From contig NZ_CP065424.1 in NCBI RefSeq assembly GCF_017809215.1, positions 4,373,509-4,437,508 on the forward strand: 64,000 nucleotides of DNA, read 5' to 3'. Under the pieces are notes generated by a model, which saw nothing but the letters and a program-made list of their open reading frames with translations, made no database searches and had not been told where the DNA came from. Shown here one piece after another: positions 33,761 through 41,975 of the stretch (the stretch's first letter is position 1; each line of letters starts with the position of its first letter). Both the position numbers and the translations under genes were made by a program. The stretch comes from Heyndrickxia oleronia (lineage in GTDB: Bacteria > Bacillota > Bacilli > Bacillales > Bacillaceae_C).

Positions 33761-34294
33761 TTAATATATTCCCACTACTTTTCTTCGTAATCGTTCCTTT
33801 CCTCTTTTAAGGTGAGTCTTTACCGTTGATAATGGCATAGACGTTCGTTGTGATATATCTTTCATACTACAATCATAAAAATAATATAGTAGTAATGACT
33901 GTTGGTATCGGCTCGGAAGTTCATTAATTTTCTTTATTAAATTTTCATGTAAAACTTTCTCTAGTACCATTTTTTCTGTTTCATCCTGTACTTCATTTTG
34001 TTCAATTACATCCATTTTTTCTTCTAAGTATCGGTACTTTACTTTCTGTCTTTTCCATTCATCCTTACATTTATTTAAAGCTATTTTAAATAACCAATTT
34101 TTAAACGATGAACGGTGTTCAAAGGAATCATATCCAATATATGCAGCTATGAGCGTTTCTTGATATATATCCTCTGCCAATTCCCAATGTTTCATTAGCG
34201 AATATATATAATTTAAAAGTGCTTTACCATGTGTGATAACAAAGTTTTCTATATCTATATTTTTCTGTTGTTCACGATCTATTATTCTATCCAT
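33761..34294 (-). CDS. ECF-type RNA polymerase sigma factor
   Basis: A 177-residue sigma-70 family protein with region 2 (KALLNYIYSLMKHWELAEDIYQETLIAAY, the -10 binding helix) and region 4 (LPSRYQQSLLLYYFYDCSMKDISQRTSMPLSTVKTHLKRG, a helix-turn-helix). The ATG follows AAGGAGAG. ECF factors are usually held by a membrane anti-sigma factor encoded next door; none of normal size is present here, only a 51-residue amphipathic protein. Its regulon cannot be inferred. Confidence 0.9.
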   Translation of the reverse strand: MDRIIDREQQKNIDIENFVITHGKALLNYIYSLMKHWELAEDIYQETLIAAYIGYDSFEHRSSFKNWLFKIALNKCKDEWKRQKVKYRYLEEKMDVIEQNEVQDETEKMVLEKVLHENLIKKINELPSRYQQSLLLYYFYDCSMKDISQRTSMPLSTVKTHLKRGKERLRRKVVGIY

Positions 34295-34716
34295 ACCCTA
34301 AGATTCTCTCCTTAGTATTTGTAATCTTTTTTCTCATTATAAAGATCCATCTTTAAAATAAAAGAAACTGTTTCTTAAGTTTTCCTTAAATATATCTTTA
34401 AAATTTTTTAATAAAAATGAAACGAAAAAGAAATTACCTTTCATTGTTAATTGTGTTAATCTTATCTAAAAGAATCAATATTTATAAAAATAGGATAAAT
34501 ATACTTTTCTATTCAGATTGAGTAAGGAGCTTTCTCATACCACTCTCTACATGTTGAATGCTGGAAATAGGCTTGCTCCATACGATGACTTCAATGACAA
34601 ATCATACTACGAAAATGAATTAAATAACTCAGTCTTAGGTCTTAAAGATAATTACTGCGATAGTTCGTATTCTATCTGGAATAAATGAGATAAGATACCA
34701 ATAAAGGGGAAAAATC
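34295..34716. other. Intergenic region with a possible gene remnant
   Basis: About 420 AT-rich bases. From 34523 a frame of about 56 codons (TTG AGT AAG GAG ... to TGA at 34688) encodes a protein-like tyrosine- and asparagine-rich stretch (APYDDFNDKSYYENEL), but there is no ribosome binding site at a proper distance. It may be a decayed gene or chance. Confidence 0.3.
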
Positions 34717-34812
34717 ATGAAGTTCTTACAATTTAAAAGAGTCTTTAAAGCAAGATGTTCCCTTCCTATATTTCAATTCTACATAGGAGGAAAATTGTGT
34801 GGAGCAACGTAA
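34717..34812 (+). CDS. Possible leader peptide (31 aa) overlapping the next gene
   Basis: An ATG at 34717, six bases after AAAGGGGAAA, opens a 31-codon frame that ends inside the next gene (TAA at 34810-34812), covering that gene's ribosome binding site and GTG start. The peptide is basic and hydrophobic. The arrangement fits translational coupling or a regulatory leader ORF; a functional peptide is not excluded. Confidence 0.35.
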   Translation: MKFLQFKRVFKARCSLPIFQFYIGGKLCGAT

Positions 34813-35377
34813 AATTTATTTATTACTAACCGATACTGGTACAATGTTTACAAGAATGATAAAGCTTTTTACTCAAGAACCACTTAACCACGCTTCATTA
34901 GCCTTTGATGATAATCTGGTTGAGGTATATAGCTTTGGCAGAAAAAATATGAGAAACCCTTTTATTGGAGGGTTTGTAAAAGAAAATATTCGTACGGGTC
35001 TCTTTAAACATGCTAAATGTGCTATTTATAGTTGTACTGTTTCTGAAAAGCAATACCAAGAAATGAGAAGAAAAATCATAAATTTTGAAAATAATAAGCA
35101 AAACTATAAATATAATCTTATTGGGCTTATTGGAGTCCTGTTTAATATAGAAATTGAGAGAAAAAATGCCTATTTCTGCTCTCAATTTGTTGCATCAGTG
35201 TTAAAAGATTCGGGTGTCGTTCTCATTAATAAGCCTTTAGCCTTCGTTACTCCAAGTGATTTAAAAGCAACCTCGCCCTTTCAACTAGTTTATGAAGGAA
35301 AATTAAATTTCTATTTTTCCACAACTGAGATGAACCAAAATTCAAACAATCAGCCACTTTTATTAAAAACAATGTAA
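34799..35377 (+). CDS. YiiX/YebB-like permuted papain-fold protein
   Basis: A 192-residue protein with the circularly permuted NlpC/P60-like layout: an N-terminal His (His31 in PLNHASLAFDD) and a C-terminal Cys (Cys127 in NAYFCSQFVASVL). This is the pattern of the DUF830/YiiX group, thought to be amidases, peptidases or lipid-modifying enzymes. The GTG start has AGGAGGAAAA upstream. No signal peptide, so it probably acts in the cytoplasm. Catalytic residues are placed by motif; the substrate is unknown. Confidence 0.7.
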   Translation: MEQRKIYLLLTDTGTMFTRMIKLFTQEPLNHASLAFDDNLVEVYSFGRKNMRNPFIGGFVKENIRTGLFKHAKCAIYSCTVSEKQYQEMRRKIINFENNKQNYKYNLIGLIGVLFNIEIERKNAYFCSQFVASVLKDSGVVLINKPLAFVTPSDLKATSPFQLVYEGKLNFYFSTTEMNQNSNNQPLLLKTM

Positions 35378-35393
35378 TGATTATCTATCTAAA

Positions 35394-35449
35394 GAAAGCA
35401 TAAAACCATTAGAATGTTCTCTATTGTTTTTATGCTCTTTTTATTTTTT
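35394..35449 (+). terminator. Intrinsic terminator after the papain-fold gene
   Basis: AGCATAAAA and TTTTATGCT close a long imperfect hairpin followed by CTTTTTATTTTTT. The remaining roughly 250 bases to the ABC-F gene show no gene. Confidence 0.7.
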
Positions 35450-35703
35450 ATTGGGCTCTTTCCTAAAATATTATTGCTACTTTAGAATTCTTTTTAAAAG
35501 CCTATTTTTCTAACAAAGGCATAAACACCTTTAACCATCTGCAACGAAATCAAATAGTTCTTCCTTTAACTCTTATTAACACTCTATCGATACGACAATA
35601 TTTTCTAGGTCGATCCCTAAAAAAATAACTTTCAATCCTACTCCTTTATTAGTTATAATTTTTATATGTGAAATAAGAAACTGATTGAAAAAGGTGTATA
35701 TAG

Positions 35704-37260
35704 ATGAGTATTTTAACAGTAAAAGATTTGAGTCACGGTTTTGGTGATCGTGCTATTTTTAATAATGTGTCATTTCGTTTGTTAAAAGGAGAACATATTG
35801 GGTTAGTTGGAGCCAACGGTGAAGGTAAATCTACGTTTATGAATATCATTACAAGAAAGCTACAGCCCGATGAAGGAAAGGTTGAGTGGGCAAAAAAAGT
35901 CCGTGTCGGTTACTTGGACCAGCATGCGGTCCTGAAAAAAGGAATGACCATGAAGGATGCTTTAAAAGGTGCATTTCAATATTTATTCGACCTTGAAACA
36001 GAAATGAATGGACTCTATGAAAAGATGGGTGAAGCCACACCGGAAGAATTAGAGAAGATGCTAGAAGAAGTGGGAACCATTCAAGACATTTTAACTAACA
36101 ATGATTTTTATATCATTGATGCCAAAATTGAAGAAATTGCAAGAGGACTTGGACTTGACGACATCGGACTTGATCGAGATGTTCAGGATTTGAGTGGTGG
36201 ACAACGGACAAAAGTGCTTCTCGCAAAACTACTTCTTGAAAAACCAGATATCTTGCTTCTTGATGAGCCAACTAACTATCTAGATGAGCAGCATATTGAA
36301 TGGCTGAAGCGCTATTTACAAAACTATGAAAATGCTTTTATTTTAATTTCACATGATATTCCATTCTTAAATAGTGTTATTAATTTAATTTACCATATGG
36401 AAAATCAAGAATTAAACCGATATGTTGGTGACTATGATGATTTCATGAAGGTATATGAAATGAAGAAACAACAATTAGAATCTGCCTATAAAAAGCAGCA
36501 ACAAGAAATTTCTGAACTAAAAGATTTTGTAGCAAGAAATAAGGCGAGAGTTTCAACCAGAAATATGGCAATGTCACGTCAGAAAAAGCTAGATAAAATG
36601 GAAGTTATTGAATTGGCTGCAGAAAAACCAAAGCCAGAGTTCCGCTTTAAAGAGGGACGTACATCCGGAAAAATGATATTTGAAGCAAAGGACTTAGTTA
36701 TTGGTTATGATGAACCACTTTCAAGACCATTGAACCTTCAAATGGAACGTGGCCAAAAGATTGCTCTAGTTGGTGCTAATGGTATTGGAAAAACAACATT
36801 GTTGAAAAGTATACTAGGAGAAATTAAACCTCTATCTGGTTCAGTTGAGCGTGGGGATTATCAATTAACAGGATATTTTGAACAAGAAGTTAAACAGGCA
36901 AATTATAATACTTGTATTGAAGAAGTGTGGAATGAATTCCCTTCCTTTACACAATATGAAGTTCGAGCTGCATTAGCAAAATGTGGATTAACGACGAAGC
37001 ATATTGAAAGCAAAGTTGAGGTACTTAGTGGTGGAGAAAAGGCAAAGGTTCGTCTATGTAAATTAATTAACAAAGAAACAAATATCCTAGTACTTGATGA
37101 GCCGACAAACCATTTAGATGTCGATGCGAAGGACGAATTAAAACGTGCCCTCCAAGACTACAAAGGCAGTGTCCTTCTTATTTGCCATGAACCCGAATTC
37201 TACCAAGATGTCGTAACAGATGTATGGAACTGCGAAAACTGGACTACTAAGGTGTTTTGA
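35704..37260 (+). CDS. yfmM: ABC-F family translation factor, YfmM-like
   Basis: A 518-residue soluble protein with two ABC ATPase domains. Walker A loops are GANGEGKST (residues 36-44) and GANGIGKTT (about 360). Signatures are DLSGGQRTK and VLSGGEKAK, and the Walker B motifs are LLLDEPTNYLD and LVLDEPTNHLD. The charged interdomain linker is the ABC-F hallmark. ABC-F proteins act on stalled ribosomes. The sequence closely resembles what I recall of Bacillus YfmM, including the WTTKV C-terminus. Its last codons and stop (GTG TTT TGA) lie inside the first unit of the hairpin array that follows. Confidence 0.88.
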   Translation: MSILTVKDLSHGFGDRAIFNNVSFRLLKGEHIGLVGANGEGKSTFMNIITRKLQPDEGKVEWAKKVRVGYLDQHAVLKKGMTMKDALKGAFQYLFDLETEMNGLYEKMGEATPEELEKMLEEVGTIQDILTNNDFYIIDAKIEEIARGLGLDDIGLDRDVQDLSGGQRTKVLLAKLLLEKPDILLLDEPTNYLDEQHIEWLKRYLQNYENAFILISHDIPFLNSVINLIYHMENQELNRYVGDYDDFMKVYEMKKQQLESAYKKQQQEISELKDFVARNKARVSTRNMAMSRQKKLDKMEVIELAAEKPKPEFRFKEGRTSGKMIFEAKDLVIGYDEPLSRPLNLQMERGQKIALVGANGIGKTTLLKSILGEIKPLSGSVERGDYQLTGYFEQEVKQANYNTCIEEVWNEFPSFTQYEVRAALAKCGLTTKHIESKVEVLSGGEKAKVRLCKLINKETNILVLDEPTNHLDVDAKDELKRALQDYKGSVLLICHEPEFYQDVVTDVWNCENWTTKVF

Positions 37261-37474
37261 TCTGTAAACACCAAAAAAAGGTGTTTTGATCTGTAAACAC
37301 CAAAAAAAGGTGTTTTGATCTGTAAACACCAAAAAAAGGTGTTTTGATCTGTAAACACCAAAAAAAGGTGTTTTGATCTGTAAACACCAAAAAAGGTGTT
37401 TTGATCTGTAAACACCAAAAAAAGGTGTTTTGATCTGTAAACACCAAAAAAGGTGTTTTGATCTGTAAACACTA
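37251..37474. repeat. Array of eight tandem hairpin units (28-29 bp each)
   Basis: Eight copies of a 22-base hairpin unit (GGTGTTT-TGATCTG-TAAACACC, the last copy ending in ACT) are joined by runs of six or seven A. They start at 37251, 37280, 37309, 37338, 37367, 37395, 37424 and 37452. On the minus strand each is a stem followed by T6-7, the form of an intrinsic terminator, facing the transcript from the DUF4097 operon. The first copy includes the yfmM stop codon. The long minus-strand ORFs through the array are by-products of the repeat. Confidence 0.9.
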
Positions 37475-37504
37475 TACAAAAACTAATGACTAATTATAAA
37501 ACAC

Positions 37505-37553
37505 AGGAGGGAATAAATAATGGATTTTCCATTATTCATTCCCTCCTTATTTT
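37505..37553 (+). terminator. Strong bidirectional terminator between yfmM and the DUF4097 operon
   Basis: AGGAGGGAAT-AAATAATGG and its complement form an 18-19 base stem with a short loop, followed by TTATTTT. It lies just beyond the hairpin array and serves the convergent genes on both sides. Confidence 0.8.
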
Positions 37554-37652
37554 AATTGTTATTTTAGGTAAAATGAAATGTGTAGCAATCCTCAGTCGAT
37601 ATTTATTAGTGATAACTTTACTTAAATAGCAACAATGTTTGAGAAAAGATCC

Positions 37653-38714
37653 TTATTTTAAAACAAAATCTCCCGATGTCGTTTTTACCTTTAATTGAAT
37701 TGAACCGTCACCAATTTTACCTTTTATTTCATGTTCGTTTTTTTCAGTATAAGTTGCTCCAGAAACTTGAATTTTTCCACTACCTGATCCGCCATTAAAA
37801 TCAATGGCAAAAGGATATGTCTGTTGCTTTGTTCTAACTTCAACTGTACCACTTGTTGATTCTAAATTCATATGACCAACTTGTTTATTAGGTCCAATCT
37901 CTATATCTCCAGAAGTGGCATTTCCAATAATAGTTCCACTAATATCATCAACAACGATGCTTCCAGATGTTGCTTTGATTTCTGATTCCTTTGCTAAAAG
38001 CTGATCAACATTGATATCCCCAGAAGTTGATTTTAGCTTTACTTTTTTTGCCTCATTGTTATTTACATTAATTTCACCACTTGCAACTTGAACAGATAAT
38101 TGATTGGCAACTTTCACATCGTCATTTGTAATATCCCCGCTCGTCGCCTTCAAGAATAGATCTTCTGCCTGATTATTTGCTGCTTCAATTGTACCACTAG
38201 TTGATTCAATAACCAGTTTATTATTCACCTTACCATTTTTGACATTTACATCACCAGATGTTGCTTTAAAAGTTGCATTTTCAGCAGAAAAATCCTTTAC
38301 ATTTAATTCTCCTGATGAAGATTTTAAGTCTAATGATTGATACATCTTCTCAGGAATTTTTACATATAATTTTATACTGCTATAAAAAGTAACACCAACT
38401 CGAATTTTTTCCTTAACCTTAATATTAATACGGTCCCCATCATTGTCTACTTTTAATTTATACTGTCCTTTTTTTCTTATCGTTTCCTTTCCTAATAAAT
38501 CAACTTGAACATCATCACTATTTGACGGTTCTAATAGGACATCCACAGATCCAGAATCAATTTGAATTTCTTTTATGTTTTTACCACTAATTGACTTCTT
38601 TTCACTCCACTCTTTCGGATGAAACAAAGAATCCTTATTTGCATATAAACTTGCTGTCGTGCCAATAATACCGATTATCAGTAAAATGATTGCCCCTAAA
38701 ATCATTTTTTTCAT
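37653..38714 (-). CDS. DUF4097 beta-repeat protein
   Basis: A 353-residue protein with an N-terminal membrane segment (residues 3-25). About ten beta-helix-like repeats of the form S-S/T-SG-x-I/V-x-V follow (ATSGDVNVKNG, STSGTIEAANN, ATSGDITNDD and so on), the DUF4097 (LiaG/YvlB-like) fold. Family members are linked to envelope stress; their molecular role is not established. The start overlaps the DUF1700 stop (TAATG). Third gene of a PadR-DUF1700-DUF4097 operon. Confidence 0.85.
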   Translation of the reverse strand: MKKMILGAIILLIIGIIGTTASLYANKDSLFHPKEWSEKKSISGKNIKEIQIDSGSVDVLLEPSNSDDVQVDLLGKETIRKKGQYKLKVDNDGDRINIKVKEKIRVGVTFYSSIKLYVKIPEKMYQSLDLKSSSGELNVKDFSAENATFKATSGDVNVKNGKVNNKLVIESTSGTIEAANNQAEDLFLKATSGDITNDDVKVANQLSVQVASGEINVNNNEAKKVKLKSTSGDINVDQLLAKESEIKATSGSIVVDDISGTIIGNATSGDIEIGPNKQVGHMNLESTSGTVEVRTKQQTYPFAIDFNGGSGSGKIQVSGATYTEKNEHEIKGKIGDGSIQLKVKTTSGDFVLK

Positions 38715-39268
38715 TATGCCTTTCCCCCTTTAATTATCTTTACATTAAATTTTATATAGCGGAGAATAACGGAATAAAATAACTTTCCTATATTGATCAT
38801 TGCAATACTTAAAAGTAACCCAATCGCACATAACACAATCGATACAAAAAATTGCAGTAAAAATAAATCAAATCCTGTAAATATTCCCCATGAAACGACT
38901 ATTAAAGGAGCAACCGTCATCACAATTGCAGTCACACACAATCCAATATACACCCCAATAAGTCCTAGAACCGGCCCCAATAAAAAAACAATATTAAAAA
39001 AACTTAAACTAATCGTTGCAATCATCGCACGTGTAATATTTGGTACAGATCGATCCTTTTCTGCTGCACTTATCCGATACTCTGCTATTAAATCCTTGGC
39101 AATCATTTGTGGATCCCCTAGCTCCGAAACAACTTCTTCCTCCGTTTTTCCATTTTCAATCCCGATTGTAAAATGCTCTTCAAAATCATAAAGCATATCT
39201 TTTCGATCACGTTCAGGAACTTTCGATAGATAGCTTTCTAGACTTTTTATAAATTCATTTCTCCCCAT
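38714..39268 (-). CDS. DUF1700 (HAAS-domain) membrane protein
   Basis: A 184-residue protein with a cytoplasmic HAAS region (residues 1-65: LESYLSKVPERDRKDMLYDFEEHF and SELGDPQMIAKDLIAEY), then about four hydrophobic segments. This pair with a PadR regulator and a DUF4097 protein is a recurrent Firmicute three-gene set, thought to regulate envelope stress functions. It overlaps the PadR gene by 14 bases, so expression is coupled. Confidence 0.85.
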   Translation of the reverse strand: MGRNEFIKSLESYLSKVPERDRKDMLYDFEEHFTIGIENGKTEEEVVSELGDPQMIAKDLIAEYRISAAEKDRSVPNITRAMIATISLSFFNIVFLLGPVLGLIGVYIGLCVTAIVMTVAPLIVVSWGIFTGFDLFLLQFFVSIVLCAIGLLLSIAMINIGKLFYSVILRYIKFNVKIIKGGKA

Positions 39269-39593
39269 TCGCCATACCCTCCGTTATAAATTGATTGACT
39301 GCCTCAGAAAATTGCCTCCATTGACTTATTAAATCAAACATATATTCAAGGCCTTTTGTTGTAATTGAATAGTACTTTCTTGGTGGTCCTTCAGTGGATT
39401 CTAATAAATAAGTGGTTAAAAGATCATCCTTTGTTAACCTTCTAAGTAAAGGATACAGGGTCCCTTCTGCAACTTCTATTTTACTGGATATATTTTGAGC
39501 TAACTCATAGCCATATTGATCCTTTTTAGAAATTAATATTAGAACGCATAGTTCTAAAACACCCTTTTTAAACTGGACATTCAAAAAATCCAC
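39255..39593 (-). CDS. PadR-family transcriptional regulator
   Basis: A 112-residue PadR protein: a winged helix (KGVLELCVLILISKKDQYGYELAQ, then VAEGTLYPLLRRL as recognition helix, and PPRKYYSITTKGLEYM as wing) plus a short C-terminal dimer helix. PadR proteins usually repress their own operon. The ATG at 39593 follows AGGAGGTG. First gene of the operon with DUF1700 and DUF4097. Confidence 0.9.
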   Translation of the reverse strand: MDFLNVQFKKGVLELCVLILISKKDQYGYELAQNISSKIEVAEGTLYPLLRRLTKDDLLTTYLLESTEGPPRKYYSITTKGLEYMFDLISQWRQFSEAVNQFITEGMANGEK

Positions 39594-39738
39594 CTCCTAT
39601 AAATTAATATCAGCTACTGTACATTGTTCACTAGTAATAACTATATAATAATCGATACTACTGATTAATGCAAGGTACTGAATAATAAAAAAGCATCTAC
39701 TGACAAAAAATGTGTAGATGCCTATTTCAAATGTATCA

Positions 39739-40878
39739 TTAACCTCTCTGATCAACGATGTGTCCAGCATACAAATATTTTTGATTGACAGGCACTTCAA
39801 GTTCTCGACAAAACTGTTTTAACGTTCGTTCTTCTCGTAATGTAACAATCGAAATAACCGTTCCTGATTCCTGACCTAATCTTCCTGTTCTACCTGAACG
39901 ATGAGTATATTGAGAAGTATTGTCCGGTAAATCAAAATGGATTACATATGGAAGATTGGCAATATCTAACCCTCTTGCCGCTACTTCAGTAGTAAAAAGT
40001 AGAGAATACTCACCAGACTGTAATTGACTAATTGCTTTCGCTCTAGCTTCTTTTTTCAATTCACTATGTAATTCTCCAACCAAGTGACCTTTATATTTCA
40101 TTTTTTCTGCTATAACATTTAGCTTTCCAATATCGTTAAAAAATACAAGAGCTTGCATAGATTCTACTCTATTTAGTTTTGCTAATATCTCCATTTTATC
40201 TCTTTCTTCACATACAAAATAAATATGTTCAACTTTCTCTTTATTTTCGGAAGTCTTAATATTTATTATTTCTGGTTCTTTCATCAGCATCTGCGCCGTA
40301 TGGATTGTTTGCTCCTGAAGTGTTGCCGAGAAAAGTAGAAGTTGCCTTTCACTTAATGTCGCTTTAATAATCCCAGTAATTGTTTGCATATTTTCTGAAG
40401 TAAGGAGTTGATCGCCTTCATCAAAAACGATCGTCTTTACTTCATGCATTTTTATTTTTTTTTGTTTTATTAATTCAAAAATTCGCCCAGGTGTTCCTAC
40501 AATGATATGCGGCTTCTTTTTTAGCTTCTCTAATTGGCGTTTTACATTTGCACCACCAATAAATGATGCTGCCAATATCCCACTTCCAGAGGCCCAATTT
40601 TGAATTTCTTGAAGGATTTGCATCACTAGTTCCCTAGATGGGGCAAGAATAATTGTTTGTATATTTTTATTATCGGTATTTAGCTTTTCTAATAATGGAA
40701 GAACATAGGCTAATGTTTTCCCTGTTCCAGTCGGTGAACTAGCAATAACATCCTTGCCTTCCATTATTATCTCAGCAGTTTCCTTTTGGATGGCTGTAGG
40801 CTGATCAAATCCTGCAGTCTTCCATGTAACTTGAAAGTTTGGTTTTAAAGTTGATAAAAATGGCCAATTACTTGTCAT
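39739..40878 (-). CDS. yfmL: DEAD-box RNA helicase, YfmL-like
   Basis: From the ATG at 40878 (AAAGGAG upstream; the frame is open from 40905) the 379-residue protein has the helicase motifs Q (GFDQPTAIQKE), I (SPTGTGKT), Ia (PSRELV), Ib (TPGR), II (DEGD in place of DEAD), III (SAT), V (ARGLDIANLP) and VI (HRSGRTGR). The variant motif II matches my memory of YfmL (DETD). YfmL takes part in ribosome assembly in Bacillus. No RNA-binding tail is present. Repeat copy B lies 35 bases upstream of the start. Confidence 0.82.
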   Translation of the reverse strand: MTSNWPFLSTLKPNFQVTWKTAGFDQPTAIQKETAEIIMEGKDVIASSPTGTGKTLAYVLPLLEKLNTDNKNIQTIILAPSRELVMQILQEIQNWASGSGILAASFIGGANVKRQLEKLKKKPHIIVGTPGRIFELIKQKKIKMHEVKTIVFDEGDQLLTSENMQTITGIIKATLSERQLLLFSATLQEQTIHTAQMLMKEPEIINIKTSENKEKVEHIYFVCEERDKMEILAKLNRVESMQALVFFNDIGKLNVIAEKMKYKGHLVGELHSELKKEARAKAISQLQSGEYSLLFTTEVAARGLDIANLPYVIHFDLPDNTSQYTHRSGRTGRLGQESGTVISIVTLREERTLKQFCRELEVPVNQKYLYAGHIVDQRG

Positions 40879-40912
40879 ATTGTTCTCCTTTAGTTCTATT
40901 TTCATTTTTTCT

Positions 40913-41107
40913 TAAGGCTATTTTCTTAAATATTGTTGCTATTCAACTAAAGTTTTAACGAATAACTATCGGCTGCTGAAGACTGCTACACCTTTCTTTT
41001 CACTGAAAAGAGCTGTAATCTCCATGAAAATCGTTGCATCCTTTTTTGGTGTAATAACCGGCAGTTGGACATTTACAAAAGCAACAAACTATAAAAACAG
41101 CCTTTCT
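40913..41107. repeat. Dispersed intergenic repeat, copy B (about 190 bp)
   Basis: Homologous end to end with 26397-26588, beginning AAGGCTATTTTC and ending AAACAGCCTTT (inverted ends). The shared blocks include CTATCGGCTG, GCTACACCTTT, GGTGTAATAACCGGCAGTT and ACAAAAGCAACAAACTAT. It occupies the promoter side of the helicase gene. About three-quarters identity by eye with several short gaps. Confidence 0.7.
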
Positions 41108-41228
41108 TATAAATCAACACAAAGTTCACTTTATCATACACTACTAGAAGTTTATATGACAAATAAGGAAAGCAATCTTGCATTTTTAATCAACATATTG
41201 AGGTTATCTATTAAAGACGTCTGTCCCC

Positions 41229-41894
41229 TTATGGTAGATTTGCTGTTTTAATATGAGTAAATTTCCAATAAATAGCTTGGCCATTAGCAGTTATAAGTTC
41301 AATTATGTTATTTGAGACATTTTTTAATAATCCAATTTTCTCTGGATTATCTCCTAAATCCAGGACTATTAATTGCCCTTCATATTTTTTTAATTGTTCA
41401 TCAAAAGATCTTGCTAAAGGAATACTTGCAGGAACAATTGGCAAATCTTTACTGCCTAAAGTATATGGTGTTAGTTGATTTGAATACGGGGTGAACCATT
41501 TTATATGCTGCATCGATATAAAAATAATTTTGTACACTGGGGAATAAAAAACAATGTAGTCATTTAAAACACTAGTAATATATCCGTGAATCGATTTGTT
41601 CCCCGTAACAAATAATTCTATGAACTGTCCTTTTGCATGATTTAATATTTTTCTATAGGAAATCGGTTCCGGTTCATTTATCATGAGTAAGGATTCTGGT
41701 GGTTCGCTTACTATTTCTTTTACTACTTTTTCCTTTAAGTGCTGAATGTGTAGTAGTGGAATATATAAAAATTTATTGCCAGTATAGATCACAATTATAT
41801 CCAGTCCCTTATCAAGTAATAGACCTGATATGAGATTTTTTCCTGAAATTTCAACCTCAACCTCTTGATTAATTAATTGGTTAATTCCTGACAA
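41229..41894 (-). CDS. CotB-family spore coat-like protein (short)
   Basis: A 221-residue soluble protein with three degenerate copies of an Sm-like beta unit (an opening INQEVEVEISGKNLISGLLLDKG, a middle FIELFVTGNKSIHGYITSVLNDYIVFY, and a last GQLIVLDLG...NNIIELIT). Each unit ends with a HIK or HIQ step, the pattern of CotB-type coat proteins. It is the next gene after the fuller CotB homologue and is shorter and more diverged. The ATG follows AAAGGAGG. Likely a coat or coat-assembly protein; this is inferred from resemblance and place. Confidence 0.6.
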   Translation of the reverse strand: MSGINQLINQEVEVEISGKNLISGLLLDKGLDIIVIYTGNKFLYIPLLHIQHLKEKVVKEIVSEPPESLLMINEPEPISYRKILNHAKGQFIELFVTGNKSIHGYITSVLNDYIVFYSPVYKIIFISMQHIKWFTPYSNQLTPYTLGSKDLPIVPASIPLARSFDEQLKKYEGQLIVLDLGDNPEKIGLLKNVSNNIIELITANGQAIYWKFTHIKTANLP

Positions 41895-41975
41895 CTCTAC
41901 ATCCTCCTTTCAATAGATTGGTGCACTAGTCAAAAACCAATGCACCCTGGTTTGCCAACTCGTGAAATAAATATT

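Noticed and set aside
37251..37474. CRISPR array
   Set aside because: The spacers would be only six or seven A and identical, and the repeats are perfect hairpins overlapping a stop codon. No cas genes are near. It is a simple tandem repeat.
37138..37479. Three minus-strand ORFs of 66-113 codons with repeated peptides
   Set aside because: They exist only because the hairpin array has no stop in these frames; there is no ribosome binding site and the peptides just translate the repeat.
39597..39800. Minus-strand 67-codon ORF between the PadR and helicase genes
   Set aside because: It overlaps the 3' end of the helicase gene out of frame and has no start signal.
39739..40878. Degenerate motif II (DEGD) as a sign of an inactive helicase
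   Set aside because: The YfmL group normally has a variant here (DETD as I recall), and the other helicase motifs are intact.
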